This document shows, in pieces, positions 37,601 to 48,885 of a DNA stretch of 64,000 nt. The number at the start of each line of letters is the position of its first letter. The first letter of the stretch is position 1. Location of the stretch: contig NOWV01000102.1 in NCBI GenBank assembly GCA_003344405.1, positions 186,001 through 250,000 of the forward strand, read 5' to 3'. A model generated the notes under the pieces. The model was not told the DNA's origin and did not search any database. It saw only the letters and a program-made list of their open reading frames with translations. The stretch comes from Trichoplax sp. H2. Lineage: Eukaryota; Placozoa; Uniplacotomia; Trichoplacea. Made by a program: the position numbers and the translations under genes.

Positions 37601-39906
37601 GCTCGGCCGAGAACTTGAGTTGAATTCTCATAAATCGCTTGGATAGACACTAAAAATCCTAGAAAGAGCTGCCCAATTAATTGGACTATACGTTTCAGAG
37701 TTATTTTTATCTTAATTCAGTAGTAATTTCAATTGATCATCTAACTTATATATGACAATTTTAAGATTTACATACGCATATAGTGATCACGATGCTTTGC
37801 TAAAAAATTCCTTTACTTAACTAATTTCAATTTGGCATTTCTCACCTAGACATTATAGTTAATCTGATGCTCTTTAAGGAGGTTATAACCATTTCAGTAG
37901 TTGGAATAAAATATTTTAATATTTGCTTGATTAAAAGAATTTTGACTATTGGAACAGATAATTTTAATTGTAAGGGCCTAATTTTTATATAGAATATACT
38001 TTCAGTTAATCTTTTATTCCAGCTTAGGTTAAAGGCAATATCAACAGTTTATATACAAGAAATTTTAAATTCGCTTAAGCAAAAACAGCATTCTTTCTCT
38101 GACTACTATGTTGATCATAGTACAAAGGATATATTATCTTAACAATTATATAAATCTTTTTTAAAATATTACCTTAAACAATGCTAGAGTGCATACAGCG
38201 CAAATTCTAAGTTTGTTAAGAGCTTTCATCAATATTATTTTTATGTCACAGCATTATGAAAATAGGAATATGCCTTTCTATATTTGAAACTATTATTCAA
38301 TTTTAATTCATTACCAATTTCAATAATTGCATTGTCCAACAAGTTTAGGATTCCTATCGAAGGCAGTGTAGCCTGTATGAATGTCAAGTTGATGAAAATT
38401 TCTCAATAGATTGATCACGTAAACACTAATGATATGGTATAATAAGACTCGCCTACAGCTACAATATTTGCATTAACACAGAATTTCGTACATAATACTT
38501 TATATATATATACACTAGTCCAATGGATGTATTCTTCAGCCAAAATAATCTAATTTATTAAAGATTGGTTTCTTTTATTGCTGCATTAAAATTAAAAATA
38601 CTAAAATTTTGTAGGGTAACTCCAGCTAAAATGGAAGTAATAGCGGCAGTATAATCATAAATTTACGATAAGATGTGAGGAACTAAAGTAGTCTTAAAAC
38701 TAACATCATCATTTAGAGCATTTATAACTTGAACAGTCCAAATTACGTAAACCAGTCTTGTCCGTTTATGCTGAATGCGAGCTTTCAGTAAAATTGCTGC
38801 CGGAAACATTACCAAATGCCGCTTGCATGAAAATTAATCAATTTATAAACTATACCGAGATTACAAATGAAGATTTAAAGCTGGATTAAAATGATAAAAA
38901 TACCCAAAATTGGTTTGTCAATCCGATTTAGCATTCTCATTATGATCAAATTATTATACCTATGGGAAGTTACGCTAATAAAATAAATAGGAGCATTTTA
39001 CCCAAGTAAAAATACCAGATGAAGGTTTATATTATCTATTACAACAAAATTGAATAATATTAAATCTAAGGTAAGATCTTGGATTTTAAAAAATTGCGTG
39101 ATCTACTTGTATCTAGTTACTGTAGTTACCACATCAGGATGCCATGACGATAAATAACGCGATTTATAGGTATGCAGCATGAAACTGAAGTCATTATTTC
39201 AATCTAGACGTACTTAATATATTTATCAAGGTTGTCAACCTTTTCAAACTGATTTACAGCCAATCATCATCCTATTTTAAATTCTCCTCGACTATTTTTA
39301 ATCAATTAATAAAGAAATTAATATTCACCAATCGTCACTTCTCTTGGATAAATGGTCTGTAATTATACGTATGTTTTTCTGCATCAACACCTGCCATGGT
39401 GGTTTATTTATAGGGGAAACTATTGAAATGAAGATGAATAGTTCAATTGAAAAATTACGTTAACATTTAATTCTCTTGCCTATATGATCATAGTCAATCT
39501 ATCATTGGCATAATAATCTGGTTATGTAGCTAATTAATTGCTCGCTATTATTATATCATCACCATGTAAATATTATACCCAATCTTCTATGGAATGTCAA
39601 TTGAACTGAAAGAAATTAAAATAATTCTTTTCTTCTAAATGAAAGGATAAAGCGCTATCCACTCTCATCAAGGATTCATTTAGAACTGTTTGCCTGCTAA
39701 TTGTGATATTCCATGCGCAGTTGTCATCGATCCGCTGATAGAATAATTTAAGCAAGTTAAGATGCAATTTAATCATGTTGAGCAAAAAACATTTCCTTAA
39801 TATTTTAGGCACGGATGTAACATATTTTTTAAAGGCATTATCCCGATATCATTTAGATAAATCATTCTTGGAGCCGTATTGAATCACCATTTATTTCTTC
39901 TACAAC
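34637..39906. other. Intergenic, no gene firmly recognised
   Basis: AT-rich. Two overlapping hydrophobic minus-strand frames (35514-35705 and 35644-35847) might be a broken membrane protein. A GC-richer patch at about 38640-38850 reads like a receptor helix on the minus strand. Neither is secure. No RNA genes were seen. Confidence 0.45.
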
Positions 39907-41016
39907 ATGTCGAAGTTCGAAGGTTATAATTTAACTAACCATTTTACGACGACTTCATCATCACTTGCTGCTAATTCTTCAATACTTCCATTTACTTGGT
40001 CGCTACATTATAATATTCCGATCTTAACCCTATTCTTTAGCATCGTCATGATTTTTGCAGTGACTGGTAATCTATTCTCTCTGATAACTATCTATCGTTC
40101 GGTCTCATTGCATACTATCAATAATATGTTCATCTTTAACTTGGCCGTCGTCGATTTACTCAGTAGTCTATTAGTAATACCTTTAGGTTTGGCCGTTGTC
40201 AGTAGTCAATCACATTTCAGTAATACATTATGCCAAATTCAAGGTTTCTTGCTTATGTTTTTAAATACCACTTCATTAATGACAACAACTCTCATCAGCA
40301 TTGATCGAGTTATTGCTGTAACGAAGCCATATTATTATGCAGCTATTGCTAAATTTCATGCTATGATCGCTTTAATAGCGGGAATTTGGATATTATCCAT
40401 CCTCTTTGCAACACTACCTCTACTACATTTACAACATTATGGCTTCGGCTATTATACTCTTGTCTACATCTGCTGGATTAATATCCACGATTATGACGCA
40501 AATTTTGTTATTGCTATCGCGGCGATCTGTTTGATCTTGTTTAGTATGATGGCCATCATAATAAGTTATACAATCATATTTTGTATCGCTTGTAATAAAG
40601 TTGCCAACCAATTGAGACCAAATGGTTATGGCGATGTGATGAAATCAGTTCGTACCACAGCAATTATTGTCGGTACGAATTTACTCTTTTGGTTGCCATT
40701 TGTTACTGCCTGTATTATCGAAATTAAAGATGGACACTACCATCGGAGAGATCCTGACTTTGATGAAACATTATTCAAGGTAGCTTATTTAGCACCCTTT
40801 GGCAGTGCTGCTAGTAATCCAATCATTTATATTACCACTAATGGCGTCTTGCGCCTTAAATTTCAAAAATTATTTCAATTTAAAACAAGCTTGCAGCCTC
40901 TTCGAAAACGAACCGCAATTTCTCCAAGCCGACGTAACAACTCTACGGCTGCTTGTATAGTAGAGCAAATTAACAGTCTTAACGATTCGTATCGTCCAGA
41001 TGATGAGAATCAATAG
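39907..41016 (+). CDS. Class A GPCR, single exon, 369 aa
   Basis: Seven-helix receptor with ATG start at MSKFEGYNLT and N-glycosylation sites at residues 8 and 23. Landmarks: GN in TM1 (N55), NLAVVD in TM2 (D83), C109 with C189 for the conserved disulphide, and SIDRV at 131-135 in place of DRY. TM6 has FWLPF at 261-265, with Phe where most class A receptors have Cys. TM7 has NPIIY at 304-308. ECL2 carries GFGYY...ICW and the TM6 entry reads KSVRTTAIIVGTNL, both shared with its neighbours. The C-tail of about 60 residues has a basic Arg/Lys cluster and Ser/Thr residues that could be kinase sites. The ligand and named subfamily are not recognisable from sequence alone. Confidence 0.93.
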   Translation: MSKFEGYNLTNHFTTTSSSLAANSSILPFTWSLHYNIPILTLFFSIVMIFAVTGNLFSLITIYRSVSLHTINNMFIFNLAVVDLLSSLLVIPLGLAVVSSQSHFSNTLCQIQGFLLMFLNTTSLMTTTLISIDRVIAVTKPYYYAAIAKFHAMIALIAGIWILSILFATLPLLHLQHYGFGYYTLVYICWINIHDYDANFVIAIAAICLILFSMMAIIISYTIIFCIACNKVANQLRPNGYGDVMKSVRTTAIIVGTNLLFWLPFVTACIIEIKDGHYHRRDPDFDETLFKVAYLAPFGSAASNPIIYITTNGVLRLKFQKLFQFKTSLQPLRKRTAISPSRRNNSTAACIVEQINSLNDSYRPDDENQ

Positions 41017-42225
41017 TAAAAAGCAATTTCTTCCATACAAATTAATTCCCATCCCTTAGGTTCATATTATTTTCATTCTATTTTCTACGCTAAGCATATT
41101 GTACAGTAGCAATAGACTTTAGAGATATTTTTCCATTACTGTATTTAAGGTAACAAAATTAACGTACCGCTCGATCAAAGGAGTTTTCAACTCATTTACG
41201 GACTCTTTGATGCCAAAGATTGGCTAGTCTATGTATATGCACTTGACGAAGAATTTTTGCAAGCACAATTAAGTAGTAGGATTTAACCTCATCGATTCCG
41301 AAATGCTTCGTTTATCTCCTCCTGAATTCATTACATGTCCAACAGTGGACTTTATTGACGAATTTTAAATTCAAAAAAACTATTATCCTAGAACTATTTT
41401 TTATTGAACCACCAAATGCCAAAATTATCTCATTAGTTTTAATACGCAAATTAAAATATCGAAGAAGAGCATTAATAACCATTTTAATTGGGCATTAATT
41501 TAAAGTTAAATGTGAGTTCCAATCAGTAAATACTTTATAAAAAGAAGATAATTACCGAAATCAACTATAGCTTCTCATCTTTGATAACGATGATATAAAT
41601 TATATATTTACTTCTGTCCCGTATCATGTCACACTTCTACATTAATGAATTAGAAAAAAAGATGAAATGAGTATAGATCATTAATTCAATTTATTCTCGA
41701 CACAATATTTAAACTTTCACATTGAGCTAATCATCAATAATTTTAAAATAGTTACCATAACTGTTGAACAATTTCTCTACTGCGGGTACATAGTCTCATG
41801 TAGGCGATCTGTCCAAGTAATTCTTGTAAATAGTTTTGCTTTTCCTGTTAGGATATTTTGTTAATAATTAATTAACCAGAACTGATTTTGAATATTTTTC
41901 CTTACAAATTGTATAATCTTCACCGGTAATATAAAAACGACAGATGGAACTTTTTGCACATAAAGTACATAAAGAACACCATCGAAGTAAACTGAATATT
42001 TACTGTGATCAATGCGGAAGATGCATCTCTTGACAATCGTTATATAACTGTACACCAATTCAGTCTTATAAATATTCATGTCTTTTCTGTGGATGTCACT
42101 GTTGTATGACTCAATTGCAATAAACGCTATATGAGATCATGAAGATATAACTCAAAATTATTATCTCTTGCCATGTGAGATCTGTTTCAAATTAAGGGAA
42201 ATAGCAAGACTATAACTACCGACGT
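41017..42225. other. Intergenic, no gene recognised
   Basis: Flank downstream of the second GPCR. An open plus-strand stretch at about 41150-41287 without a start codon, and a 72-codon minus-strand frame (41861-42079), are both within chance length and unmatched. Confidence 0.45.
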
Positions 42226-42992
42226 GCATATCAATCATAAAATAATTGCAGTCAATCAAGCAGTATTAATTTAGAAACACAAATTGCAACGACTTTAGTG
42301 CTTCTCTATACTAAATTAAATTTTAATTCTTTATTAATACGCAACTGTACTGTGTATAGCAACAACATATTTAGGTAGATCCATTTATATAGGTTGCAAC
42401 CGCAATTACGACACAGGAACTGTTTCTAACAGCAGTGAAACATAGATACCAAAACTAGAACTCTTTTTATTGTAAAAATTTACTCCTTGTTATATCTTCT
42501 ATCTATCCTGGCAAGTAGCTATAGAGCATACGCGTAAAAATTTTATAAAAATAAACAATATTAACTGTCCGTATTCTTACATCAATAACACACTATCCGA
42601 CATCTTTAGGCTATAATCAAATTATATTGATCTCTTGATATGCAAAGTCTACTTTAAACTAAGCAAATAGCAATATGATAACCGTCATTGTACCTTGTAA
42701 TCGAAAACAATCACTACCGATTAAGCAATGTTAATTCAGAAACGCAAATTGCAACTAGCCTAGTGTTTTTTCTGTTCTAAATTAATTTAAATTTTTTTGT
42801 ATTTTAATTATCTATTAAGTGCATAACTATACCGTGTATAGTAACGATATATTTATGTTAAATCCGTTTTTACACGTTACGACCACTATTTCAACACAGG
42901 AACTACTCCTAGTAGCAGTGAAACATAAAAATCAGGACTAGAACTCTCTCTATTATAAAAAGCTACTCGCTGTTATATCTTCTATCTATCAA
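42226..42992. repeat. Diverged direct duplication, about 250 bp per copy, offset about 463 bp
   Basis: The segment from about 42265 (AGAAACACAAATTGCAAC, ending TTATATCTTCTATCTATC) recurs from about 42729 with many substitutions and small indels. Shared islands include CACAGGAACT, AGCAGTGAAACATA and TAGAACTCT. The second copy ends a few bases before the solo LTR at 43002. Confidence 0.75.
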
Positions 42993-43001
42993 CAATATTA
43001 G

Positions 43002-43430
43002 TGTCACAAACCAACTTCGTGGCAAAGATAACGTAAAACAAATCTCTAAATTACTATTGTCTCCGGGATTCAGTAACCCTTAACTATCTCACAAGAATTT
43101 AGACGCCTTTGATTCTACGTTAAACTCAACTAGACAATTGAGAACTACTTTATTCAACTATCTGACGGGCTTATATACCCATTTACAGCAGCTAACATTC
43201 ACGAGTCATCTTGGTGAGAACATCTACTAACTAATTTTTCACAGTCGGACTACAACATGTCCATTCACAGAATCATTTCAGTGCACATTACCGCACAGCA
43301 TTAAATTTACTGTAACACATTTATAATTAGAGTAATTCCTATTGTAAGTAACTAGTTGTAATATATTATAACTATATTATATTCACCAAATTTAGATAGC
43401 TATTTCTTCACAGGAGTTCGTACCGTGACA
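43002..43430 (+). mobile_element. Solo LTR, 429 bp, with ATTAG target duplication
   Basis: It begins TGTCACAAACCAACTTCGTG and ends GTTCGTACCGTGACA. It is flanked by perfect 5-bp direct repeats ATTAG (42997-43001 and 43431-43435). TG...CA ends, short inverted tips, the 5-bp duplication and an internal TATATA box at 43172-43177 after GACGGGC fit an LTR. No primer-binding site, polypurine tract or coding region accompanies it, so it is a solo LTR left by recombination. The copy at 56545 is very similar along its whole length. Confidence 0.85.
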
Positions 43431-43435
43431 ATTAG

Positions 43436-46400
43436 CTATCGTCAATTCTTTAATCAAAATTGTATAACTTTAGGCTATACTTTGAAATCCGTTAGAACAC
43501 GATCTGACCGTTGAGCTAACTCATAAATTCGGTATCTGACTCATTCACTTGCTCTTATTCGAAAATAAATTAGTTTTATAATTCTAGATTTACTATTATC
43601 CTACATATACGTCCTGTAACATAATTATCTGCCGCAATATAAGTAATATGATATAATGATATACCTTTACTATACAGACCACGAGTCATAATAATTCGTT
43701 TTACTACTACATGGTATCTAAATTGTCCCAAATTTTAAAGACCATTTTAATTATCATGATCTTAAAGTTGGAAAAAATATAAAGTTCGTTTTAATTGTCA
43801 TTACAAATATGAAAATTTTCACTTTTCTGGATGCTGTTAATCTTAGCATTAAGTATCTATCATTCTTGCGTTAATCGACATTATTTCACATGCTTGTGCT
43901 GATGACGTTTCATAAGAATAATTAAAGTCTAAAGAAATAAATTGAAAATCAGCTAATTTAATTTGCTCAACATAGTAATAATTTTCAATTCTACCGTTGT
44001 CATCATTATACCCTAAACATACCTTGTCAACATTTAACTTTTTTCTTTTTATGTAACAAAGCGAACACTACACTTTTTGTGCAAGTCATTAATGCTAGGT
44101 AGATATAACATCAGGAAGTTTATCAATAATGTACGAGTACATTAGCTGCGCTAATGTTTCATTAAGTACTTCTGAAGATCAACAGTCAATTTAGGGTATG
44201 ATTATTTAATGTGTCTACTAGAGTAATATTTCTGAAATTGACCATTAGCATTAGCCTACTTCAGAAAAATATTTTTAGCTTTTAGGAGGCCCTCTCCTAA
44301 AAGCTAATATAGATAAATAATTATTTTAATTTTCACTGTAACATCCTCTACAAGATTATACATTTTGCTACGACGGTATTCATAAAAAATAACTTTAAAG
44401 ACATAATTTGAAGTCCTGATAGTTTTATTCATTCGAAAAGGCAATAGCTTTTAGCTTAACTTATCAACCGTGTACCGTACAAGCATCAAAGCAACAGATT
44501 AGAGTAAATCGTTGTAAACTACATAGATGGAATTCTTTGATTTCAGTTAATACTTTTAATTTTTTCGCAAGAGTAATTTTCCCTGTTTATCAATATTAAG
44601 AACGTTTATTTTAATACATTTGGCAAAAAAAGGACCTTTAAGATACCATTTTAAGGGCGTCCGCTTTTTTCTGGCGATATTTTGTTAAACGTGAAGCCCA
44701 AAATGTCGTTAGTATATATCGGTATACGTGTATTACGAGCAACACTTTAATATTTAACGATTTTTCATCAGTGATCTAACAGAAATTAATTATTCGTAAA
44801 TGAATTTATTGTCAAATGAAGAGCCTTCCAAAGTGGAGCATACGTATAGTTGTTGAACCAAAATACCGCAACCTTCAGTTTTTAATACCAAACTACAAGC
44901 AATTACAGTCTAAAGTTTCTGGGCTTGCCGACTAATTACTGATAACTAGTTATAAATTTACGGTAATGAAAGTGAAAAAATTGGTGTAATTCATGTTATC
45001 ATATGAATAATTTAAAATCTCCGTATTCAAATATCCGGAAATTAAATTCATTTTTTTAATTTTATTCTGTATACAAATTTCATTTTTCCTATTTTTTATT
45101 GGCAAACTCAAGAATCTAATGAACCTGACCACAATTCCTTGGATTGTATTCCTAATAATGGTTGTATTCAATGAGCCTTACTAACGGTATATTTTCCATC
45201 TATTAAATATACAGCAAGAGATTGACACAACTTGAGATGCTACGTAATATTTCTTTAGGACCAGGAGAATACTATCCTACTCCAGCACCCCTATATAGCA
45301 ATTAGAGTCACAAAAGAGAATAATAAAATTAAAGAATTATGTTAATAGAACAACATTGCAACCTCTATACGGAAATTTCCGTATCTAACTAAGTCGAAAA
45401 TAATAACAAATATTTAATTATAGTAGAACGGCGCTATCATTCCTGTGTAAAAGTATTTTTATCATCAGGTGCGGATTAAATTTTACACAACTTAATTTTA
45501 TTTCTATACCAACCTATATTATCAACTCTTTAAAACTCATTATTCTTAGCGGCTAAAATTTTAGTATATTTAATGAATCCAGGTAATTAATATATAAGTA
45601 TGTATTTTATTTTTATCAGATAATAAATTTATTTTGATTCGGTTTTTTTACTTGTCAATGTATTAATTTGCTTAGTCTTAATTGGCGATATCTAGAGATC
45701 TCAGCTTGCATTTTGTCGTAATTTTATTATAGTCTTTATAATATAAAAACCCCAGCAGTATTAATTCTATCTCTGTATGGCTTAAAGTACATCAACATTG
45801 TTTCGATAAATCTATAGTCAAGATGGTTTGGGTAAAAATAAACACAAATGCGACTAGATTAAACCTTAAATTCGTTATTATAAATGAGGATTTCATTATG
45901 ATTTTATGGCGTTATTCTCAATAAATTTTATAGCACCTCTAAAGTAAACAATAATAGCTACGTTAGTAAATGATTGTGATTGGTTTTATCGGAACTTAAT
46001 AAAGAGAATAAATCTCAAGTTCCAGGTAAAAATAAAGTAGTAAAATCATGAATGATTATCAATTAAGCTTATTTCAGATTTGTTTAAGATTTCGGGTAAG
46101 CGAAAATGCCAACAGATTAACAGAGTTTTAAGCATTAACACAAAATAGACCGTCCGAGTTCAAATTTATGGCAGGTTCTTGAATTTTAAAAGTAGATTTA
46201 AATTTTATACTTTCTAGATCATTTATGGTAGTATCAGTAGATCTCAATGCAATCTATGAGTACATGCTAATTTCTCTGTTAGCGATATTCGAAGTAATTG
46301 GTAGAAAAGTAATATAATTCTGCCTCAGTGTGTTTCATAACTTTCCTACCACAATTGATATTACCTCAGCTACTGTAGCTAAGATGAAAATATTATATAA

Positions 46401-47886
46401 TGGGTTAAATAAGACTGCAATCGTTCAATAAATAGAATGACCTGCAATAGCTTTATATTTGGCTCCACAAATGTGTAATACCATAACAAAAATTATAAAT
46501 TGTGACAGTAACGAATTGAAACCAAAAATAGTAAAAAAATACAGTAAATTAGCTCATCCTCTTGCTAAAGTTGTTATCTGATCGAATGGCGTAGCCTCAG
46601 GCTGATTATTATTCTATAAACTTACCTCTTAAGGAAGGAAGCCAGTTGGCTAATAATTTAGCCGTAAACTGAGTACTAACATGCTAAATACTCTGATTCT
46701 TAACAAACGTATTAATTAATTCTATGATATCGTTAAGTAAATTCCTTGATTTACCTCGAATGAATCGCAAACTCAACTCTCTTGCACCAAGTATGGTAAA
46801 CGACCATATGCTAAGCAGGGAATCATCCAGATTTTAAGCATTTTTATAGATTTAATTTAAACTTGACTATACGATTATACTTAGTACAGTCAGACTGTTT
46901 GCTCGTTTAAATATTATATTATATTAACTACAAATAATAAAATATAATGCTGTACCAACTAATCTTTGTAAGTCTTCATTGCCTGATCGCATCCTTAGTG
47001 TCTGAGCTCAAAATTTTCTGATATTGAAACTAGTGCAAACTTAGTCATATTGAGAAAATGGCGATCTTGTTTAACGTCTAAGGGATATAAACTGAGTTAT
47101 TCTTATTAATATAAATGGCTCTAAGTTCTAATATAGGACTATTTCCTAGCTATGTCATTTACATAATGCTACCATCAAATTTATCAGTTTAAAATACGAT
47201 GCAGTAGAATAACTAGACATAACATATATTCTTACTCATTTGCCATAGACGCCGAGGATTATTGCCTATCAATTACACTTACCTTAAACATTTACTTATG
47301 CTTAATATATCATTTACATTCTGTTAACTAGTACTACGATAATGAATTGTTCGTACACATATTTTGAAATCAAAGGGTATTCCCAATATTTATTTATTTT
47401 ATTAAGAGAAAAGAAATTACATGTTGTTACAAATCTTCAATTGAAATTGCTTTTTGCTTCAAGCATAAGAGCATCTGTAGACAATTTTACAATATATTCT
47501 TCTATGTCATCTGAATAGCATTTGCCATAATGTTGGATAAAGCTAATATGACTGCCTACTATGTAAAATTATTGTAAAAAATTGGCCAAAATTAGTAAGA
47601 AATGAAAGATCTCAATTTATTTTGATTCAAGAAATGTATTGATGATGTTAAATAAGTTTTAAAATCATTGATATGAGATTAGTTACAGCTCTTTATGGTC
47701 TAAAATTCACCATTACGTCGATTATGAGCTATGGTATCCGACTTACTTCATACCTATGCAGTATAAGTAAACGGTAAGATAAAATTGATGCTGTATACTA
47801 TCAATTTTAACCCAATTAGACCAAAATTATGGCATAATTTATATCAAAATGAAAAAAATGGATAGCAATAATATTTGATCGGAATG
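43436..47886. other. Intergenic, no gene recognised
   Basis: AT-rich region downstream of the leftward GPCR gene. Apart from the hairpin at 44275-44307, I see no exons, RNA genes or repeats I can support. Confidence 0.5.
44275..44307. repeat. Perfect inverted repeat, 14-bp arms, 5-base loop
   Basis: TTAGCTTTTAGGAG, loop GCCCT, then CTCCTAAAAGCTAA. The stem includes a GC-rich top (GGAG/CTCC). It would fold into a stable hairpin in RNA or DNA. No adjacent gene explains it. Confidence 0.9.
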
Positions 47887-48885
47887 TCAAAGATTCCTTT
47901 GCAAATGCATAATTCTATTTCTCTTGTAACAAACGGTAGTAATTACTCTATTACGCAATTCATGGCTTCTCCAAATATAAATAATTGGATTAGTAGCAGC
48001 AGTTGCCAAGAATAAGATGTAGAATATAACCGAAACTTTAAATGGTAGCAAATTGAAAATTTCAAAATCAGATAGATCTAAAATAGTAAGAACAGTGGTT
48101 GGTATCCAACAAAATAAATTTGTACCTACTATAGTAGCGGTAGTTCGAATTGATTTAATAATACTTCTAGCTCTATTTCGATCGCAAGCTAAATTTTTTT
48201 GGCAGGCAATACAAAAAATAATACTGTAACAACCGACGACAATAGAAATGACTAAGATTAAATGGATTAAGTAAATTGATGCAATAACATCGGATGCCCC
48301 AAAAACAAGAGCTTCCTCAGGACTTCCAATAGCAAATCCTTTGCTACAGTTTTCTTCCTCTCGCTCAATTGCAATAGAAATTATAGAACTGTCTAGCCTA
48401 CAATAATCTTTATACCCATATCTCCCCAAGCCAACATTCTCTAAACCTAACAATGGCACGATATAAATTATTAGAGAAAATACCCAAGGAAAAATAATCA
48501 ATACTTTAACTTTATTCGGTGTCATTAAATTGGGATAACGCAATGGTTGAACAACAATTATGCAGCGATCGATAGAAATAACGGCTGCAATTGTTAGTGA
48601 TACTCCATAGAACCATCCAACAAGGAAAGCTTGCGCTTGACATATTGTAGAAGGTACAGACGATCCCATAATGATTACTGTTAGAACCATTGGAATAGCC
48701 AATAAACCAGTTAATAAATCAGCAGCTGCTAAGTTCCCAATAAAATTGTTATTGATTCGATTTTGTAAACTAGGATTCTTATACAGAGTAATCAAGTAAA
48801 ACAGATTCCCAACAATAGCTGTAATGGTAATAATAGTCAAAATAATTATACCTATAACGGGTATAAAAGACGCTTTACTTTCCAT
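47887..48885 (-). CDS. Class A GPCR, single exon, 332 aa
   Basis: The start is taken at the first ATG (48885, MESKASFIPV). The frame is open 42 bases further upstream but without an ATG. Landmarks: GN in TM1 (N27), NLAAAD in TM2 (D56), C82 with C162, and SIDRC at 104-108 in place of DRY. CWIP is at 259-262 (Ile for Leu), and NPIIY at 299-303. ECL2 begins GLGRYGYKDYC like its paralogues, then carries an extra acidic insert of about 35 residues (EREEEN with a third Cys at 180). It has no N-glycosylation site before TM1. The TM6 entry KSIRTTATIVGTNL is shared. The C-tail is short and basic. It is the only receptor of the four on the minus strand. The ligand is unknown. Confidence 0.92.
   Translation of the reverse strand: MESKASFIPVIGIIILTIITITAIVGNLFYLITLYKNPSLQNRINNNFIGNLAAADLLTGLLAIPMVLTVIIMGSSVPSTICQAQAFLVGWFYGVSLTIAAVISIDRCIIVVQPLRYPNLMTPNKVKVLIIFPWVFSLIIYIVPLLGLENVGLGRYGYKDYCRLDSSIISIAIEREEENCSKGFAIGSPEEALVFGASDVIASIYLIHLILVISIVVGCYSIIFCIACQKNLACDRNRARSIIKSIRTTATIVGTNLFCWIPTTVLTILDLSDFEIFNLLPFKVSVIFYILFLATAATNPIIYIWRSHELRNRVITTVCYKRNRIMHLQRNL

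Noticed and set aside
41150-41287. Open plus-strand stretch (LIYGLFDAKDWLVYVYAL) after the second GPCR
   Set aside because: No start codon or convincing splice context, and length within chance expectation.
41861-42079. 72-codon minus-strand frame with alternating hydrophobic pattern
   Set aside because: It looked faintly like a beta-rich domain, but there is no specific motif and the length is chance-level.
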